Positions 35,299-43,681 of a stretch of 64,000 bases of DNA are shown in pieces (within the stretch, counting starts at the first letter, position 1; each line of letters opens with the position of its first letter). The DNA lies in assembly GCF_003944705.1 (NCBI RefSeq), contig NZ_RWIS01000002.1, positions 248,001 to 312,000 of the forward strand, given 5' to 3'. A program made the translations under genes and the position numbers. The stretch comes from Hymenobacter metallilatus. Lineage in GTDB: Bacteria > Bacteroidota > Bacteroidia > Cytophagales > Hymenobacteraceae. Below the pieces are notes generated by a model that was given only the letters and a program-made list of their open reading frames with translations, did not search any database and was not told where the DNA came from.

Positions 35299-35382
35299 GG
35301 GAGGGAAAAGCTAAAAAGGTGAGAACTGCGGAAGATAAGGCGGAAATAAATGCTGCATGACGACTATTTCCCGCCGGTCCCG

Positions 35383-35391
35383 TATCTTTTG
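35383..35391 (+). promoter_or_regulatory. -7 box (TATCTTTTG) before the acyl-CoA-binding protein
   Basis: Contains TATCTTTT followed by G, close to TAnnTTTG, 62 bases upstream of the ATG at 35454. Confidence 0.35.
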
Positions 35392-35453
35392 CCACCGGTT
35401 CGGCTAAGCCGGAACGGTACACTCATCCTCTCACCACTTCACCAGCTCACCGC

Positions 35454-35714
35454 ATGGCTACCATCGAAGAATTCGAAGCTGCTGCCGCCCGCAGCAAGGA
35501 ACTGCCCGCCAAACCCGACAACATGACCCTGCTCAAACTGTACGCCTTGTATAAGCAGGGCAGCGAAGGGGATGTTTCCGGCGACCGGCCCGGAGGGTTT
35601 GATTTCAAAGCCATTGCCAAGTACGATGCCTGGGCTGGACTGCGCGGCAAAAGCCAGGACGACGCCCGCCAAGAATACGTGGCCTTTGTAAACGAGCTAT
35701 TCGCCAAGGCCTAA
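35454..35714 (+). CDS. Acyl-CoA-binding protein
   Basis: 86 residues, the full length of the four-helix ACBP family. Recognisable core: LLKLYALYKQGSEGDVSGDRPG (the KQ...GD motif), FDFKAIAKYDAWAGLRGKS and ARQEYVAFV. It binds long-chain acyl-CoA esters in the cytoplasm, buffering and delivering them to lipid metabolism. The gene stands alone; a 23-bp perfect inverted repeat follows it and separates it from the convergent CDGSH gene. ACBP is common in eukaryotes and found in part of the Bacteroidota. Confidence 0.96.
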   Translation: MATIEEFEAAAARSKELPAKPDNMTLLKLYALYKQGSEGDVSGDRPGGFDFKAIAKYDAWAGLRGKSQDDARQEYVAFVNELFAKA

Positions 35715-35758
35715 TACCCGTATGCTCCAAAGCCGGGCTTCGGTCCGCTAGAAAAGGG

Positions 35759-35853
35759 GTACCCCGGGGCTTTGCTCCGGCTCGCGCAGGAAGGTAACCT
35801 ACCCAAACCGGGAGTTATCTTCTCACGTGGGCCGGAGCAAAGCCCCGGGGTAC
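35759..35853. repeat. 23-bp perfect inverted repeat between convergent genes
   Basis: Arms 35759-35781 and 35831-35853 are perfect reverse complements (GTACCCCGGGGCTTTGCTCC start), spacer 49 bases. It could terminate both the ACBP and the CDGSH genes. A diverged single arm is at 54589-54611, so it belongs to a repeated family. Confidence 0.8.
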
Positions 35854-35878
35854 ACCTGCTTATAGACCCGCTGCCTGC

Positions 35879-36157
35879 TTAGGCCAACGGCGCCGCGCCG
35901 GCATCGGGGGCGGTAGGTGGCGCTACGGGAGCCGCCGGTTTGGGGGCGGGCAGGTCGAAGGCCTCAGCGTTGTGCTCAAAGTGGCCCTTGTGCGAACCGT
36001 CGCAAAACGGCTTGTTGCTGGAGAGGCCGCAGCGGCAGATGCTGATTCGCTCCCGGCCCCCCAGACCGTAGGGTTTGCCCTGGGCATCTACCAGTTCAAA
36101 ATCGTTGCCATCAACGCGCAGGGAGCCATTGCTCAGGACGGTAAGTTTAGTTGCCAT
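35879..36157 (-). CDS. CDGSH iron-sulfur protein
   Basis: 92 residues from ATG 36157; the extended frame is not family-like. Single CDGSH motif with all ligands: ISICRCGLSSNKPFCDGSHKGH (Cys, Cys, Cys and His), which holds a [2Fe-2S] cluster. A conserved beta region (LRVDGNDFELVDAQGKPYG) precedes it. The C-terminal 25 residues are Pro/Ala-rich. Electron transfer or cluster trafficking role, partner unknown. Confidence 0.93.
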   Translation of the reverse strand: MATKLTVLSNGSLRVDGNDFELVDAQGKPYGLGGRERISICRCGLSSNKPFCDGSHKGHFEHNAEAFDLPAPKPAAPVAPPTAPDAGAAPLA

Positions 36158-36268
36158 GTAGGTACTTCGTAAAATTGGGTTGCAGCACAGGCTGTAGCGT
36201 GTGCCAGGGTGAGCACTTTTTGGGGTAATAACCAGGAAATTACTGAGCCCGACCCATGGAAGCAGCAA

Positions 36269-36799
36269 TTACTGGGGTTGCAGAGTTTTCCGCATTACGT
36301 AATCGTTCATCCAGTACGGGCCAATGGCAATGTCCTCCTCGCGCTGCCGCTGAAACCCGAGGTGCTCATAAAATGCCAGGGCCGGGTTATGACGGTTCAC
36401 GTTCAGGTCCAGGGTGTGGGCGCCAAGTGTACGCACAGCCTGCTCTACGGCCAGCAGCAACTGCTGGCCCAGGCCCTGCCCCTGGTGAGCGGGCAGCACG
36501 TAAATTTTGTGGAGCTTATATACCCCGGCTTCTGCCTGCTCCGAAAAGGATGCATAGCCGCTGGGCTCCTCATCTACGTACACGAGCAAAAACGTGTGGC
36601 CCTGCTCCGTCATCTGCCGCTCCAGTGAAGCCGGGGTGTAGATAACCCGGTACATATAGTCAATCTGCTCCCGCGAGATAATAAAGCGGTACGTTGGCTC
36701 CCAAGTAGCCTCGGCCAGCTGAATAATGGTCGGAATATCGGCCAGGGTAGCAGGCTGGATGCGGATAGCAGATGCAGGAACAACGGACATAGCAGGCAA
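36269..36799 (-). CDS. GNAT-family N-acetyltransferase
   Basis: 176 residues. GNAT core: IRIQPATLADIPTIIQLAEATW (beta1/alpha1), the acetyl-CoA-binding motif YVLPAHQGQGLGQQLL (about 96-111) and NPALAFYEHLGF (about 140). Transfers an acetyl group to an amine; the acceptor (small molecule or protein) is unknown. Two Met codons near the start (36799 and 36790) are both possible; the first is used. A 111-base gap separates it from the CDGSH gene downstream. Confidence 0.92.
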   Translation of the reverse strand: MPAMSVVPASAIRIQPATLADIPTIIQLAEATWEPTYRFIISREQIDYMYRVIYTPASLERQMTEQGHTFLLVYVDEEPSGYASFSEQAEAGVYKLHKIYVLPAHQGQGLGQQLLLAVEQAVRTLGAHTLDLNVNRHNPALAFYEHLGFQRQREEDIAIGPYWMNDYVMRKTLQPQ

Positions 36800-36949
36800 A
36801 AAACGGCATTATCTGCGGTAAAACCGAACCCATTTACCGGTTTTACTCGTTTTTGGGCCGGAAATTGCCTGCATTGGCATACAGGTTCCGGACCAGGGAC
36901 CGTTCCTGTTGCCTCTCCCTTCACCCACTTTCCCTAAGCTCACCTGCGT

Positions 36950-37621
36950 ATGAAACTCTCTTTTGCGTATATCCTGCTTACCGCGGCCGGCCTGCTGGCC
37001 GCTACGGGTGCCTCGGCCCAGCAGACGCCTAAAAAAACAACCCCCGCCAAGGCCCCGGCTGGTACGGCTACCTCGGCCGGCCTGGAGCGGGACCTGGCCG
37101 ATTTCAGCGACTGGGTAAATGATAAGGTGGAGCGGGTGGCTACTACAGCCCGCCGGGAGCTGCCGCGTATCACCGATGAGTTTGACCGCCAGAGCCGCCG
37201 CATCGACCGGGCCGTTGACAGCCTGACCGTGGAAGGTAAAAAGGAGTACACTACCCAGAAGGTGCGCTACCAGCGCTGGGCCTCGCGCCAGGATAGTCTG
37301 GATGCCGCCGCCCGCCGCCCTGCCGCCGCCGACCAGGCCCAGCGCCGCCTGCTGAATGAGGACGTGGTTATCAGCAAAGCCCGCGCCTCGGAGCTGCCGG
37401 ATCTGTACTTTCGGCTGGTTGAGAATATGCGAGGTGCCAAGAAAGACTGGACCCAGGCCGACTGGAGTGCTGCCAGCGCTGTGCTTACCCGCCTGAATGC
37501 CCGCTACGACCAGGTACGTGACCAACTGCCCCTGGAGGAGCGCCTGCGCATCCGGAGCCTGCAGGGCGAATTCCGGACCCTGGAAAAAGCCCGCGACGTA
37601 AAGGACGTAATGCGGGAGTAA
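36950..37621 (+). CDS. Secreted helical protein of unknown function
   Basis: 223 residues, signal peptide (FAYILLTAAGLLAATGASAQ), a Thr/Pro/Lys linker, then a mostly helical, highly charged body (LERDLADFSDWVNDKVERV, FDRQSRRIDRAVDSL) with coiled-coil-like Arg/Glu spacing and no Cys. Not a recognised enzyme. Probably a periplasmic scaffold-type protein. Divergent from the GNAT gene, convergent with the next gene through a shared terminator. Confidence 0.65.
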   Translation: MKLSFAYILLTAAGLLAATGASAQQTPKKTTPAKAPAGTATSAGLERDLADFSDWVNDKVERVATTARRELPRITDEFDRQSRRIDRAVDSLTVEGKKEYTTQKVRYQRWASRQDSLDAAARRPAAADQAQRRLLNEDVVISKARASELPDLYFRLVENMRGAKKDWTQADWSAASAVLTRLNARYDQVRDQLPLEERLRIRSLQGEFRTLEKARDVKDVMRE

Positions 37622-37640
37622 CAGCATATGCACTGGGTCT

Positions 37641-37686
37641 AACGCATCGGGCCGGGCTGCACCTACGCAGCCCGGCCCGATGCGTT
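37641..37686. terminator. 20-bp perfect bidirectional terminator
   Basis: Stem AACGCATCGGGCCGGGCTGC (37641-37660) against 37667-37686, loop 6 bases. It lies 20 bases after the helical protein gene, and its right arm contains the first two bases of the TAA stop (complement of 37685-37687) of the convergent gene. Confidence 0.9.
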
Positions 37687-38152
37687 AGAGAGCCGGCTCC
37701 TCGGAAACAGTTGCCCGCAGGGGAGGAGGCTGCCGCCGGATCCACTGCCAGGCCGAAGGAGTATCGTGGAACAACTGGATGGGAAGGTACTGGCGCACCC
37801 GCTCGAAAAATTCCAGGCTGGCCAGCTGGTTGTGCATATCCGGTGAAAAAACGTAAGCAATGGCCCGCAAACCACCAGCCATAATCTGGGGCAGCCACTC
37901 GTATTCCAGCCACTCCAGGGTCTCGCTCCAGTCGCCGGTAGCGTTGGTTTTGTCGTTAAGGAGCAGAGCAAAATGCATATTCTCCTGCAGCTTCAGCGAC
38001 TCGCGGGCCACGTACACTACCTCCCGCCCGGTGAGGTTGCCAAACCAGCGCACGTACAGAAGCTTGCAGGCTGGGTTATGCAGCAGTTCCACCAACACGG
38101 CCCCGTTGGCATCTGGCAAAGTCCCGAGAGGTTTCAGATCAAGCGCGTCCAT
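37685..38152 (-). CDS. STAS-like single-domain protein
   Basis: 155 residues, no signal peptide. The alternating pattern of short strands and helices (LLYVRWFGNLTGREVVYVARESL, FALLLNDKTNATGDW, LRAIAYVFSPDM, LEFFERVRQYLPIQLFHD) resembles the SpoIIAA/STAS-like fold found in many Bacteroidota unknowns. The usual phosphorylatable Ser of anti-sigma antagonists is not evident. No neighbouring sigma or anti-sigma gene. Function unknown. Confidence 0.6.
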   Translation of the reverse strand: MDALDLKPLGTLPDANGAVLVELLHNPACKLLYVRWFGNLTGREVVYVARESLKLQENMHFALLLNDKTNATGDWSETLEWLEYEWLPQIMAGGLRAIAYVFSPDMHNQLASLEFFERVRQYLPIQLFHDTPSAWQWIRRQPPPLRATVSEEPAL

Positions 38153-38231
38153 AGCTGTGGCGGTAAAATATAGGACAGAGGCTATTCTTCTACGACAGGA
38201 GGGAAGTAGCGTTGGGTTCCATTGGTATCCC

Positions 38232-38239
38232 TATTTTTA
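38232..38239 (+). promoter_or_regulatory. Candidate -7 box (TATTTTTA) before deoxynucleoside kinase
   Basis: Seven of eight matches to TAnnTTTG, 29 bases before the ATG at 38269, with a TTG (38212-38214) about 17 bases upstream as a -33 candidate. Confidence 0.4.
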
Positions 38240-38268
38240 CGCCTCTATTTTTCTTCTGCACCTCGCTC

Positions 38269-38892
38269 ATGCACATTGCAATAGTCGGCAACATTGGGGC
38301 TGGCAAAACCACGCTGGCCAACAAACTGGCCCACCACTTCAACTGGGAAGTTTTTCTGGAAGATGTTGACCATAATCCTTACCTGAAGGATTTCTACGAC
38401 GATATGCCCCGCTGGGCGTTTCACCTGCAGGTGTACTTTCTTAACAGCCGCTTTCAGCAAACGCAACGCATCAAGCAGCTGCAAAAAACCAATAAAGGTG
38501 TTATCCAGGACCGTACTATTTACGAGGATGCGCACATCTTCGCGGCTAACCTGAACCAATCGGGCCTGATGGCGGAGCGGGACTACCAGAACTACCTGAG
38601 CCTGTTCAACTCCATGATCAGCATGGTGAATCCGCCCGACCTGCTGCTCTACCTGCGGGCCGACCTTCCCAAGCTGGTGTCGCAGATTGAAAAACGCAAC
38701 CGGGACTACGAGAACAACATCAAAATCGAGTACCTGAAGCACCTCAACGAGCACTATGAGGAGTGGATCCGGAGCTATGACCACGGCCGCCTGCTCATCG
38801 TGGATGTGAACAACCTGGATTACGTAAACAACCCTGAGGATCTGAGCGTCATCATCGAGAAGATCAACAGCACGCTGTTCGGGCTGTTTTAG
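38269..38892 (+). CDS. Deoxynucleoside kinase
   Basis: 207 residues from ATG 38269. P-loop at the very start (MHIAIVGNIGAGKTTLANKL), the substrate-binding EDVDHNPYLKDFYDD segment (about 32-46), IQDRTIYEDAHIFA (about 84-97; DR motif with substrate Glu) and a lid region IEKRNRDYENN (about 142). Phosphorylates deoxynucleosides with ATP in nucleotide salvage. Base specificity cannot be told from sequence alone. An even higher-confidence family assignment than its neighbours because every motif is intact. Confidence 0.93.
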   Translation: MHIAIVGNIGAGKTTLANKLAHHFNWEVFLEDVDHNPYLKDFYDDMPRWAFHLQVYFLNSRFQQTQRIKQLQKTNKGVIQDRTIYEDAHIFAANLNQSGLMAERDYQNYLSLFNSMISMVNPPDLLLYLRADLPKLVSQIEKRNRDYENNIKIEYLKHLNEHYEEWIRSYDHGRLLIVDVNNLDYVNNPEDLSVIIEKINSTLFGLF

Positions 38893-38899
38893 CGGAAAG

Positions 38900-38944
38900 T
38901 ATATAATGAGGGGATGCATATGTATTCCATCCCCTCATTATATA
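38900..38944. terminator. 17-bp perfect hairpin after deoxynucleoside kinase
   Basis: Stem TATATAATGAGGGGATG (38900-38916) against 38928-38944, loop 11 bases. It lies directly after the stop at 38892. Confidence 0.8.
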
Positions 38945-39016
38945 AGCGCGTGTCTGGATTTTACCAGATGAGCATGATGTTCTGCTACATTTCCAAACAC
39001 GCTCTAATTCCTTTCA

Positions 39017-39691
39017 TTACTCCTCCGCCATAGCCTCGTTGAGGAATTGCACCAGCGGTTTGGCTGCCTGCCAGGCGGCCAGCACCCGGGCCGGAAAATC
39101 GGGGCGGGCCACCTCGGCATCGGAAAAGGACTGCCACACGAAATAGCTTTTCAGGCGCAGCCACTCGATATCGGGGTCGGTTTTATCGTAGCCTTTGGGT
39201 GCCGTTTTCAGGCTCTGTGACATATCAAGGCCTCGTGGAAAGTGCCGAAGCAGGGCTGCATCCTGCCGAAGGGCGTGGAAGGCGGGCGCGTTGTACTGAA
39301 TTTCCTGACGGATGCGGGCAAGCTGCTGGGGTTCCGGCATCCAGCGGCCGGCCCCAATGTAGGTTTCGCCACCGGGTTCCAGGGCAATAAAGTAGCCGGC
39401 CCAGGGGCTATGCCGGCCCCCGGGCTTCAGGCCCGCCCCCATGTGGCGCTTGTAGGGCTCGTCGCTCTGCTGAAACCGGTCGTTTTTATTGATGCGGAAC
39501 ATCACGTCCGAGGGCGTTAGGCCATGCAGGCGGGGCTCTAGGCTGGCGGAGGCGTCGCGGAGCAGCTGGGCAACCAGAGCGGAGTACTCGGCGCGGGCCT
39601 GCTGATACTGCGCCCGGTGCTCATCCATCCAGGCTTTGTTGTTGTGCGCCGCCAGCTGGCGCAGGAAATCCAGCACAAAAGGGAGATTCAT
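39017..39691 (-). CDS. DUF2461 family protein
   Basis: 224 residues from ATG 39691. Matches the DUF2461/TIGR02453 pattern: FLRQLAAHNNKAWMDEHRAQYQQAR at the N-terminus, DVMFRINKNDRFQQSDEPYKRHMG (about 68-90), GYFIALEPGGETYIGAGRW (about 105) and PKGYDKTDPDIEWLRLKSYF. No proven biochemical function; not a membrane or secreted protein. Confidence 0.9.
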   Translation of the reverse strand: MNLPFVLDFLRQLAAHNNKAWMDEHRAQYQQARAEYSALVAQLLRDASASLEPRLHGLTPSDVMFRINKNDRFQQSDEPYKRHMGAGLKPGGRHSPWAGYFIALEPGGETYIGAGRWMPEPQQLARIRQEIQYNAPAFHALRQDAALLRHFPRGLDMSQSLKTAPKGYDKTDPDIEWLRLKSYFVWQSFSDAEVARPDFPARVLAAWQAAKPLVQFLNEAMAEE

Positions 39692-39728
39692 AGCTTGAGA
39701 AAGGAGAGAAGGAATAGTGACGAAAACA

Positions 39729-39764
39729 CCCGCGCCCCGCACCGCCAGGCGGTACGGGGCGCGG
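39729..39764 (-). terminator. Strong GC-rich hairpin after the DUF547 gene
   Basis: Arms CCCGCGCCCCG and CGGGGCGCGGG plus inner ACCG/CGGT (39729-39764, one mismatch), 25 bases downstream of the stop of the leftward DUF547 gene. Confidence 0.7.
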
Positions 39765-39789
39765 GTTAGGCGGGTTCCGGAATTTGGGC

Positions 39790-40599
39790 TTAGTGCCTGC
39801 CTAGAGCCTGGGAATTGCTAAGACCGGTACGGTCGTTCAGCGCCCAGCTAAAGGACAGGTACTCTACCTTGGCGGTAGGCAATACGGGTACCCGGGCGTA
39901 GCGGTTCACAAACTCCAGCACCTGCGACTCGCTGCCGAACTCGGCGGCATACGCCTCAAACAGGCCGGAAAGCTGCACGTGCTGAGGAGTAAGCTGGTTG
40001 AAAGTAGGATCGTTCAGAAAACGTTTGGCCTGGGCATCCAGCTGCTGATCAAGGCGCTGCCCGTCGTAGGCTTCGGCCAGCACGGCGGGCGAGGAGGCTG
40101 CTCCGTTCATTAGCCCGAAATGTACCCGGGCATCGTGAAACTGGTTGCGCAGCATTTCCCGCTCAATCTGGTTTAAGGAGTACGACTGGCCACCTACGTT
40201 TACCACCGGCACTTCCCAGGGCGACTTTTGCCCGCCCATTACTTTCACCCGGATGTCGTTGATGCTGGCTACCGGGTAGTAGCCCACTATCAGATAGGCC
40301 GCCGCCGCATTATAAGTATTCAGCCAGAACGCCTTGGTGTCGTTGGCGCTCCAGGCCTGAGGGTCGGGTTTCACTTTGCGCAGGCTTTGCAGGTAGCCCA
40401 ACAGCTTGTCCTCATCTTCCTGCAGACCCTCGTAGTTCAGGCGGCCGTCGGTGGTAACGTGATGCCGCAGCAGCTCACTCCATGGCTCCTGCAGCAGTTG
40501 CAGAGAATTGTTATCGGTGGCGTGCGCGCCTAGTGGCAGCAGCGCAATACTGAGTAGCAGCGCCAGAAGGGACTTGAGCAAACGGTGTGTTGGGGGCAT
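39790..40599 (-). CDS. Secreted DUF547 protein
   Basis: 269 residues from ATG 40599, signal peptide (LLKSLLALLLSIALLPLGAHA). DUF547 landmarks: WSELLRHHVTTDGRLNYEGL, FWLNTYNAAAAYLIVGYYPV (about 95-115), SYSLNQIEREMLRNQFHDARVHFGLMNGAASSP (the His/Glu/Arg region, about 155-185) and FLNDPTFNQ. The fold includes conserved Asn/His residues that look catalytic but the activity is not established. The 270-base space upstream (40600-40869) is AT-rich and gene-free. Confidence 0.88.
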   Translation of the reverse strand: MPPTHRLLKSLLALLLSIALLPLGAHATDNNSLQLLQEPWSELLRHHVTTDGRLNYEGLQEDEDKLLGYLQSLRKVKPDPQAWSANDTKAFWLNTYNAAAAYLIVGYYPVASINDIRVKVMGGQKSPWEVPVVNVGGQSYSLNQIEREMLRNQFHDARVHFGLMNGAASSPAVLAEAYDGQRLDQQLDAQAKRFLNDPTFNQLTPQHVQLSGLFEAYAAEFGSESQVLEFVNRYARVPVLPTAKVEYLSFSWALNDRTGLSNSQALGRH

Positions 40600-40680
40600 G
40601 AACGGGAGCTGAGAGGACGAGCAGGACTGCAAAAGTACGCCGCTGCCCTAGAACGGACCGGAAGAGTAGCGGCCGACACC

Positions 40681-40710
40681 AATCAAATTTGTATTATTTA
40701 AGATTTGATT
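40681..40710. promoter_or_regulatory. AT-rich inverted repeat AATCAAAT/ATTTGATT
   Basis: 8-bp arms (40681-40688 and 40703-40710) in the AT-rich space between the DUF547 start and the MOSC stop. The half-site spacing of about 22 bases (centre to centre) suits a dimeric regulator of the DUF547 gene, but this is inference. Confidence 0.3.
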
Positions 40711-40869
40711 GATTCGGCAAAAATATATGATTCTGTTGAGCTTGGCAAAACACAATTATCATTTTGTTAAAAATTATGGGTGATAAATGCTATGTACATA
40801 AGCTTTAACCCACAGCAGACCGTGCCTGGCCTGCAAGTGAGCCTGCTGGCGGCGCACCCTAAAGCCGGA

Positions 40870-41697
40870 TTACTTCTTGCGGCTGACGATATGCACGGCG
40901 TCGCCGAGGCGCAGGATGCCCTGGCCTGGTCCGGTTACATTCTGCCCAAACATCACTTTGCTGCCCTGAGTACGGTAGGTAGCCAGGGTCCGCAGCGGCT
41001 CGCCGGCGGTGTTTTTCTGAGCGGTGTGCTGGTTAATAGTGGTGAGCACGCATCGGCCACAGGCCCGTACGGCCCGGAATGTGGCCTCGCCCACCTGAAA
41101 CTGCTCCCACTCATCTTCCGCAAACGGCTCGCCGCCGCTCACTACCAGGTTGGGGCGGAAGCGGTCCATGCCCACGGGTTCGGCGAGCCGGGTATTCAGC
41201 TCTGCCAACGATTCCTGCCCGATCAGCAGGAAGGGGTAGCCATCGGCAAAGCTCACGAGCTGGCCTTCCGGGTTGTATTCGGGCTCTACATCCCGCCGCA
41301 CCATATCCGACATGTACACCAGCTTGCAAGGCTGCCCCAGCGCCTCCGACAGCCACTCGTCGCACTCAGGCTTAGCCCGCCAGGCAAATACCATATCATC
41401 CCAAATGGTAACAAACAGGGTTTTCTCGGGTGTGGCAGTAAACGGCACGTAGAGCGGGAGCAGCTCGGGACGTTGCTGATGGCTGAGCAGAAAGCCGTTG
41501 TAGGCGGGCGCTACCTTCAGGTGGGCCATAGCGGCGGTTTGCCGTTGCGTCATGAACCGGTTGTGCTCATCCACGAGGAGCCACCGCCGGTCGTGGCGCA
41601 GGCCCCGGGCCTCAATCTGGGCCTCTGTGAGCCGGATGCCGCCCAGGGATTTGACGGGGTAGATGTACAGGTCGGAGAGCAGGAGGGGAGCAGCCAT
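40870..41697 (-). CDS. MOSC domain protein with N-terminal beta-barrel
   Basis: 275 residues from ATG 41697 (MAAPLLLSDLYIYPVKSLGG). N-terminal MOSC beta-barrel domain (LRHDRRWLLVDEHNRFMTQRQ, about 32-52), then the MOSC domain with FRPNLVVSGGEPFAEDEW (about 190) and the Cys in FRAVRACGRCVLTTIN (about 215-230). Relatives bind molybdenum cofactor and reduce N-hydroxylated compounds (YcbX/mARC type). No molybdopterin synthesis gene in this window. Electron partner unknown. Confidence 0.92.
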   Translation of the reverse strand: MAAPLLLSDLYIYPVKSLGGIRLTEAQIEARGLRHDRRWLLVDEHNRFMTQRQTAAMAHLKVAPAYNGFLLSHQQRPELLPLYVPFTATPEKTLFVTIWDDMVFAWRAKPECDEWLSEALGQPCKLVYMSDMVRRDVEPEYNPEGQLVSFADGYPFLLIGQESLAELNTRLAEPVGMDRFRPNLVVSGGEPFAEDEWEQFQVGEATFRAVRACGRCVLTTINQHTAQKNTAGEPLRTLATYRTQGSKVMFGQNVTGPGQGILRLGDAVHIVSRKK

Positions 41698-41773
41698 ACC
41701 GCAAAGATACTGGCTGCTGATAGTTTGCCGGGAAAAAGTGGCGTACTTGGGTGCTGCTCTACAACCGCCGCAT

Positions 41774-42550
41774 ATGTCTGCCGCCACATCTTCCCCGGGA
41801 CTTTGTATAAACTGCGGTGCCAGTTTGCCGCCGGGTGTGTATTGCCCGCAGTGCGGGCAACAGCTGCCGCACCGGCTAACGGTTGGGCACGTGCTGCATG
41901 AGGTGGTGCACGTATTCACGCATGCCGATAAGAGTATCCTCGGCTATGCGTGGCAGGTGGTGCGGTATCCGGGGCGGGTGGTGCAGGATTACCTGCTGGG
42001 CCGCCGCAAGCGGTACTTCAATCCGTTCCAGTTTTTGCTGCTGGTGGTAGGCCTCTGCACGGTGGTGGCCACGCACCTGCACTACTACGAGCAGGTAGGA
42101 ATGGGAGTGCAACAAGCCATTGCCCTAAAGGGAGCCTCGCCGGCGCAGCTGGCGCGGGTGAGCAGCTACTTTTACGGGATTGGCAAGTATTTTAACGTGT
42201 GGTGGCTGCTGTTGCTGCCCCTACACGCCCTGTTTGCGTGGCAGGTATACCGCCCACAGCTAAACTACGCCGAGGCTTTCCTGATGATAGTGGTGGTAGG
42301 CAGCGCTTTTCAACTACTGTTACTGCTTGCCTTGCCCACTGTGTTCCAGATAATTGGTCGGACGCCAGGTAGCAGCACGGCGGCGCTGCAAGGAAGTGTT
42401 TACCTGCTGTACCTCACCCTGATAGGGCGGCTGGGATTAGGCCGGCGCTGGGGGCCGGCCGTGGGCCGGGCGGTATTGGTGAGCATATTGGCCGGATTAT
42501 GCAACTACCTGATCAACTTCCTGGCGTTCAATTGGTACGTATTCGGCTGA
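41774..42550 (+). CDS. DUF3667 membrane protein with N-terminal zinc ribbon
   Basis: 258 residues from ATG 41774. A cytoplasmic zinc ribbon at the start (CINCGASLPPGVYCPQCGQ, two CxxC pairs, about 11-29), then HADKSILGYAWQVVRYPGRVVQDYLLGRRKRYFNPFQF (the DUF3667 signature, about 52-90) and four to five TM helices. The product is unknown in function, common in Bacteroidota. Divergent from the MOSC gene with 76 bases between starts. Confidence 0.9.
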   Translation: MSAATSSPGLCINCGASLPPGVYCPQCGQQLPHRLTVGHVLHEVVHVFTHADKSILGYAWQVVRYPGRVVQDYLLGRRKRYFNPFQFLLLVVGLCTVVATHLHYYEQVGMGVQQAIALKGASPAQLARVSSYFYGIGKYFNVWWLLLLPLHALFAWQVYRPQLNYAEAFLMIVVVGSAFQLLLLLALPTVFQIIGRTPGSSTAALQGSVYLLYLTLIGRLGLGRRWGPAVGRAVLVSILAGLCNYLINFLAFNWYVFG

Positions 42551-42559
42551 TGCGGCAAC

Positions 42560-43525
42560 TTAGTGCAGGGGCCTTTTCTTGATCATGCCACCCTTGGTGT
42601 CTTTTACGCTGTGCATAACCATAAAAGCCTGACGGTCAATAAGCTCTACTTCGGTTTTTAGCTTGGAGAGTTCGAGGCGGGTTATTACGGTGAATACCAC
42701 ATCAATGGGATTGGGCTGGTTGCCGTGGGTGCCGTAGCCACCTTTGCCGCTGTACACGGTGGCGCCACGGCCCAGCTTCTCGGTAATCATGCGCCGGATA
42801 GCATCGGAGCGGACGGATACAATGGTGACGCCGGTATACTCCTCCAGGCCATCAATAACAAAGTCGATGGTTTTGGCCGCAGCCAGGTAAGCCAGGATGG
42901 AGTACAGGGCCGTTTCGATAGACAACACGTAGGCTGCCACCCCGAAAATCAGAATGTTGAATACCAGCACAATGTCGCCAATAGTCATGCTGGACTGCTT
43001 GCTGAGGTAGATGGCCATGATTTCGGTACCATCGAGCACACCCCCACCCCGCATGGCCATGCCAATGCCAGCCCCCAGAAAGAAACCACCGAATACAGAA
43101 ATCAGCAGCTTGTCGGAGGTGACGATGGGAAAAGGCACTACGGCCAGCACCAAAGCCAGGCCCAGAATACCCAGCAGCGTGCGAATGGCCACGCCGGGGT
43201 CGAGCTGCCGCCAGGCCATGAGTACAAACGGGAAATTGAGCAGCACGATGAGCACCGGCAGCGGCCAGCCAAATACCCGCGTCAGGAGCAGCGACACCCC
43301 AGTTACCCCACCATCCAGAAAGCCACCCGGCAGCAGAAAGCTTTCTAACCCAAAACCTGCTGAAAATACGCCCAGTACCATCAGCAGCGTGTTCACTATC
43401 TGCCGCCGCCACCAGTGCCGGTCGCGGGGCGGGCGGCTGGTGGCCGGGCGGCGGAAGCGGTTGGCAGGCGGTTCGGAGGCAGACGGGCGCATCTTGCGCA
43501 GGAACATGAGTTGAGGAATGAGCAT
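42560..43525 (-). CDS. YitT family membrane protein (DUF161/DUF2179)
   Basis: 321 residues from ATG 43525; further Met codons (43507, 43492) are possible starts because the first 35 residues are a basic unstructured tail. Five TM helices (VNTLLMVLGVFSAGFGLE, GLALVLAVVPF, GFFLGAGIGMAMRGGGVLDGTEIMA and more) make up the YitT domain, followed by the cytoplasmic DUF2179 domain (TIVSVRSDAIRRMITEKLGRGATVYSGKGGY, VVFTVITRLEL). Transport substrate unknown. Convergent, 9 bases from the DUF3667 stop. Confidence 0.93.
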   Translation of the reverse strand: MLIPQLMFLRKMRPSASEPPANRFRRPATSRPPRDRHWWRRQIVNTLLMVLGVFSAGFGLESFLLPGGFLDGGVTGVSLLLTRVFGWPLPVLIVLLNFPFVLMAWRQLDPGVAIRTLLGILGLALVLAVVPFPIVTSDKLLISVFGGFFLGAGIGMAMRGGGVLDGTEIMAIYLSKQSSMTIGDIVLVFNILIFGVAAYVLSIETALYSILAYLAAAKTIDFVIDGLEEYTGVTIVSVRSDAIRRMITEKLGRGATVYSGKGGYGTHGNQPNPIDVVFTVITRLELSKLKTEVELIDRQAFMVMHSVKDTKGGMIKKRPLH

Positions 43526-43681
43526 AGGCAGGAGCAACGCAATACCAAGGCATACGCCTGCCGCAGCCGGAACGTTGAATGGAAAAAATTCTCGTGCCTC
43601 AACTACCCCGGCCGCCGCGTCGGTGCCGGGTAACGACCCGCTGACCAGAGTAGGGTTGCGTACTGAGGAGCAAAAAACGGG

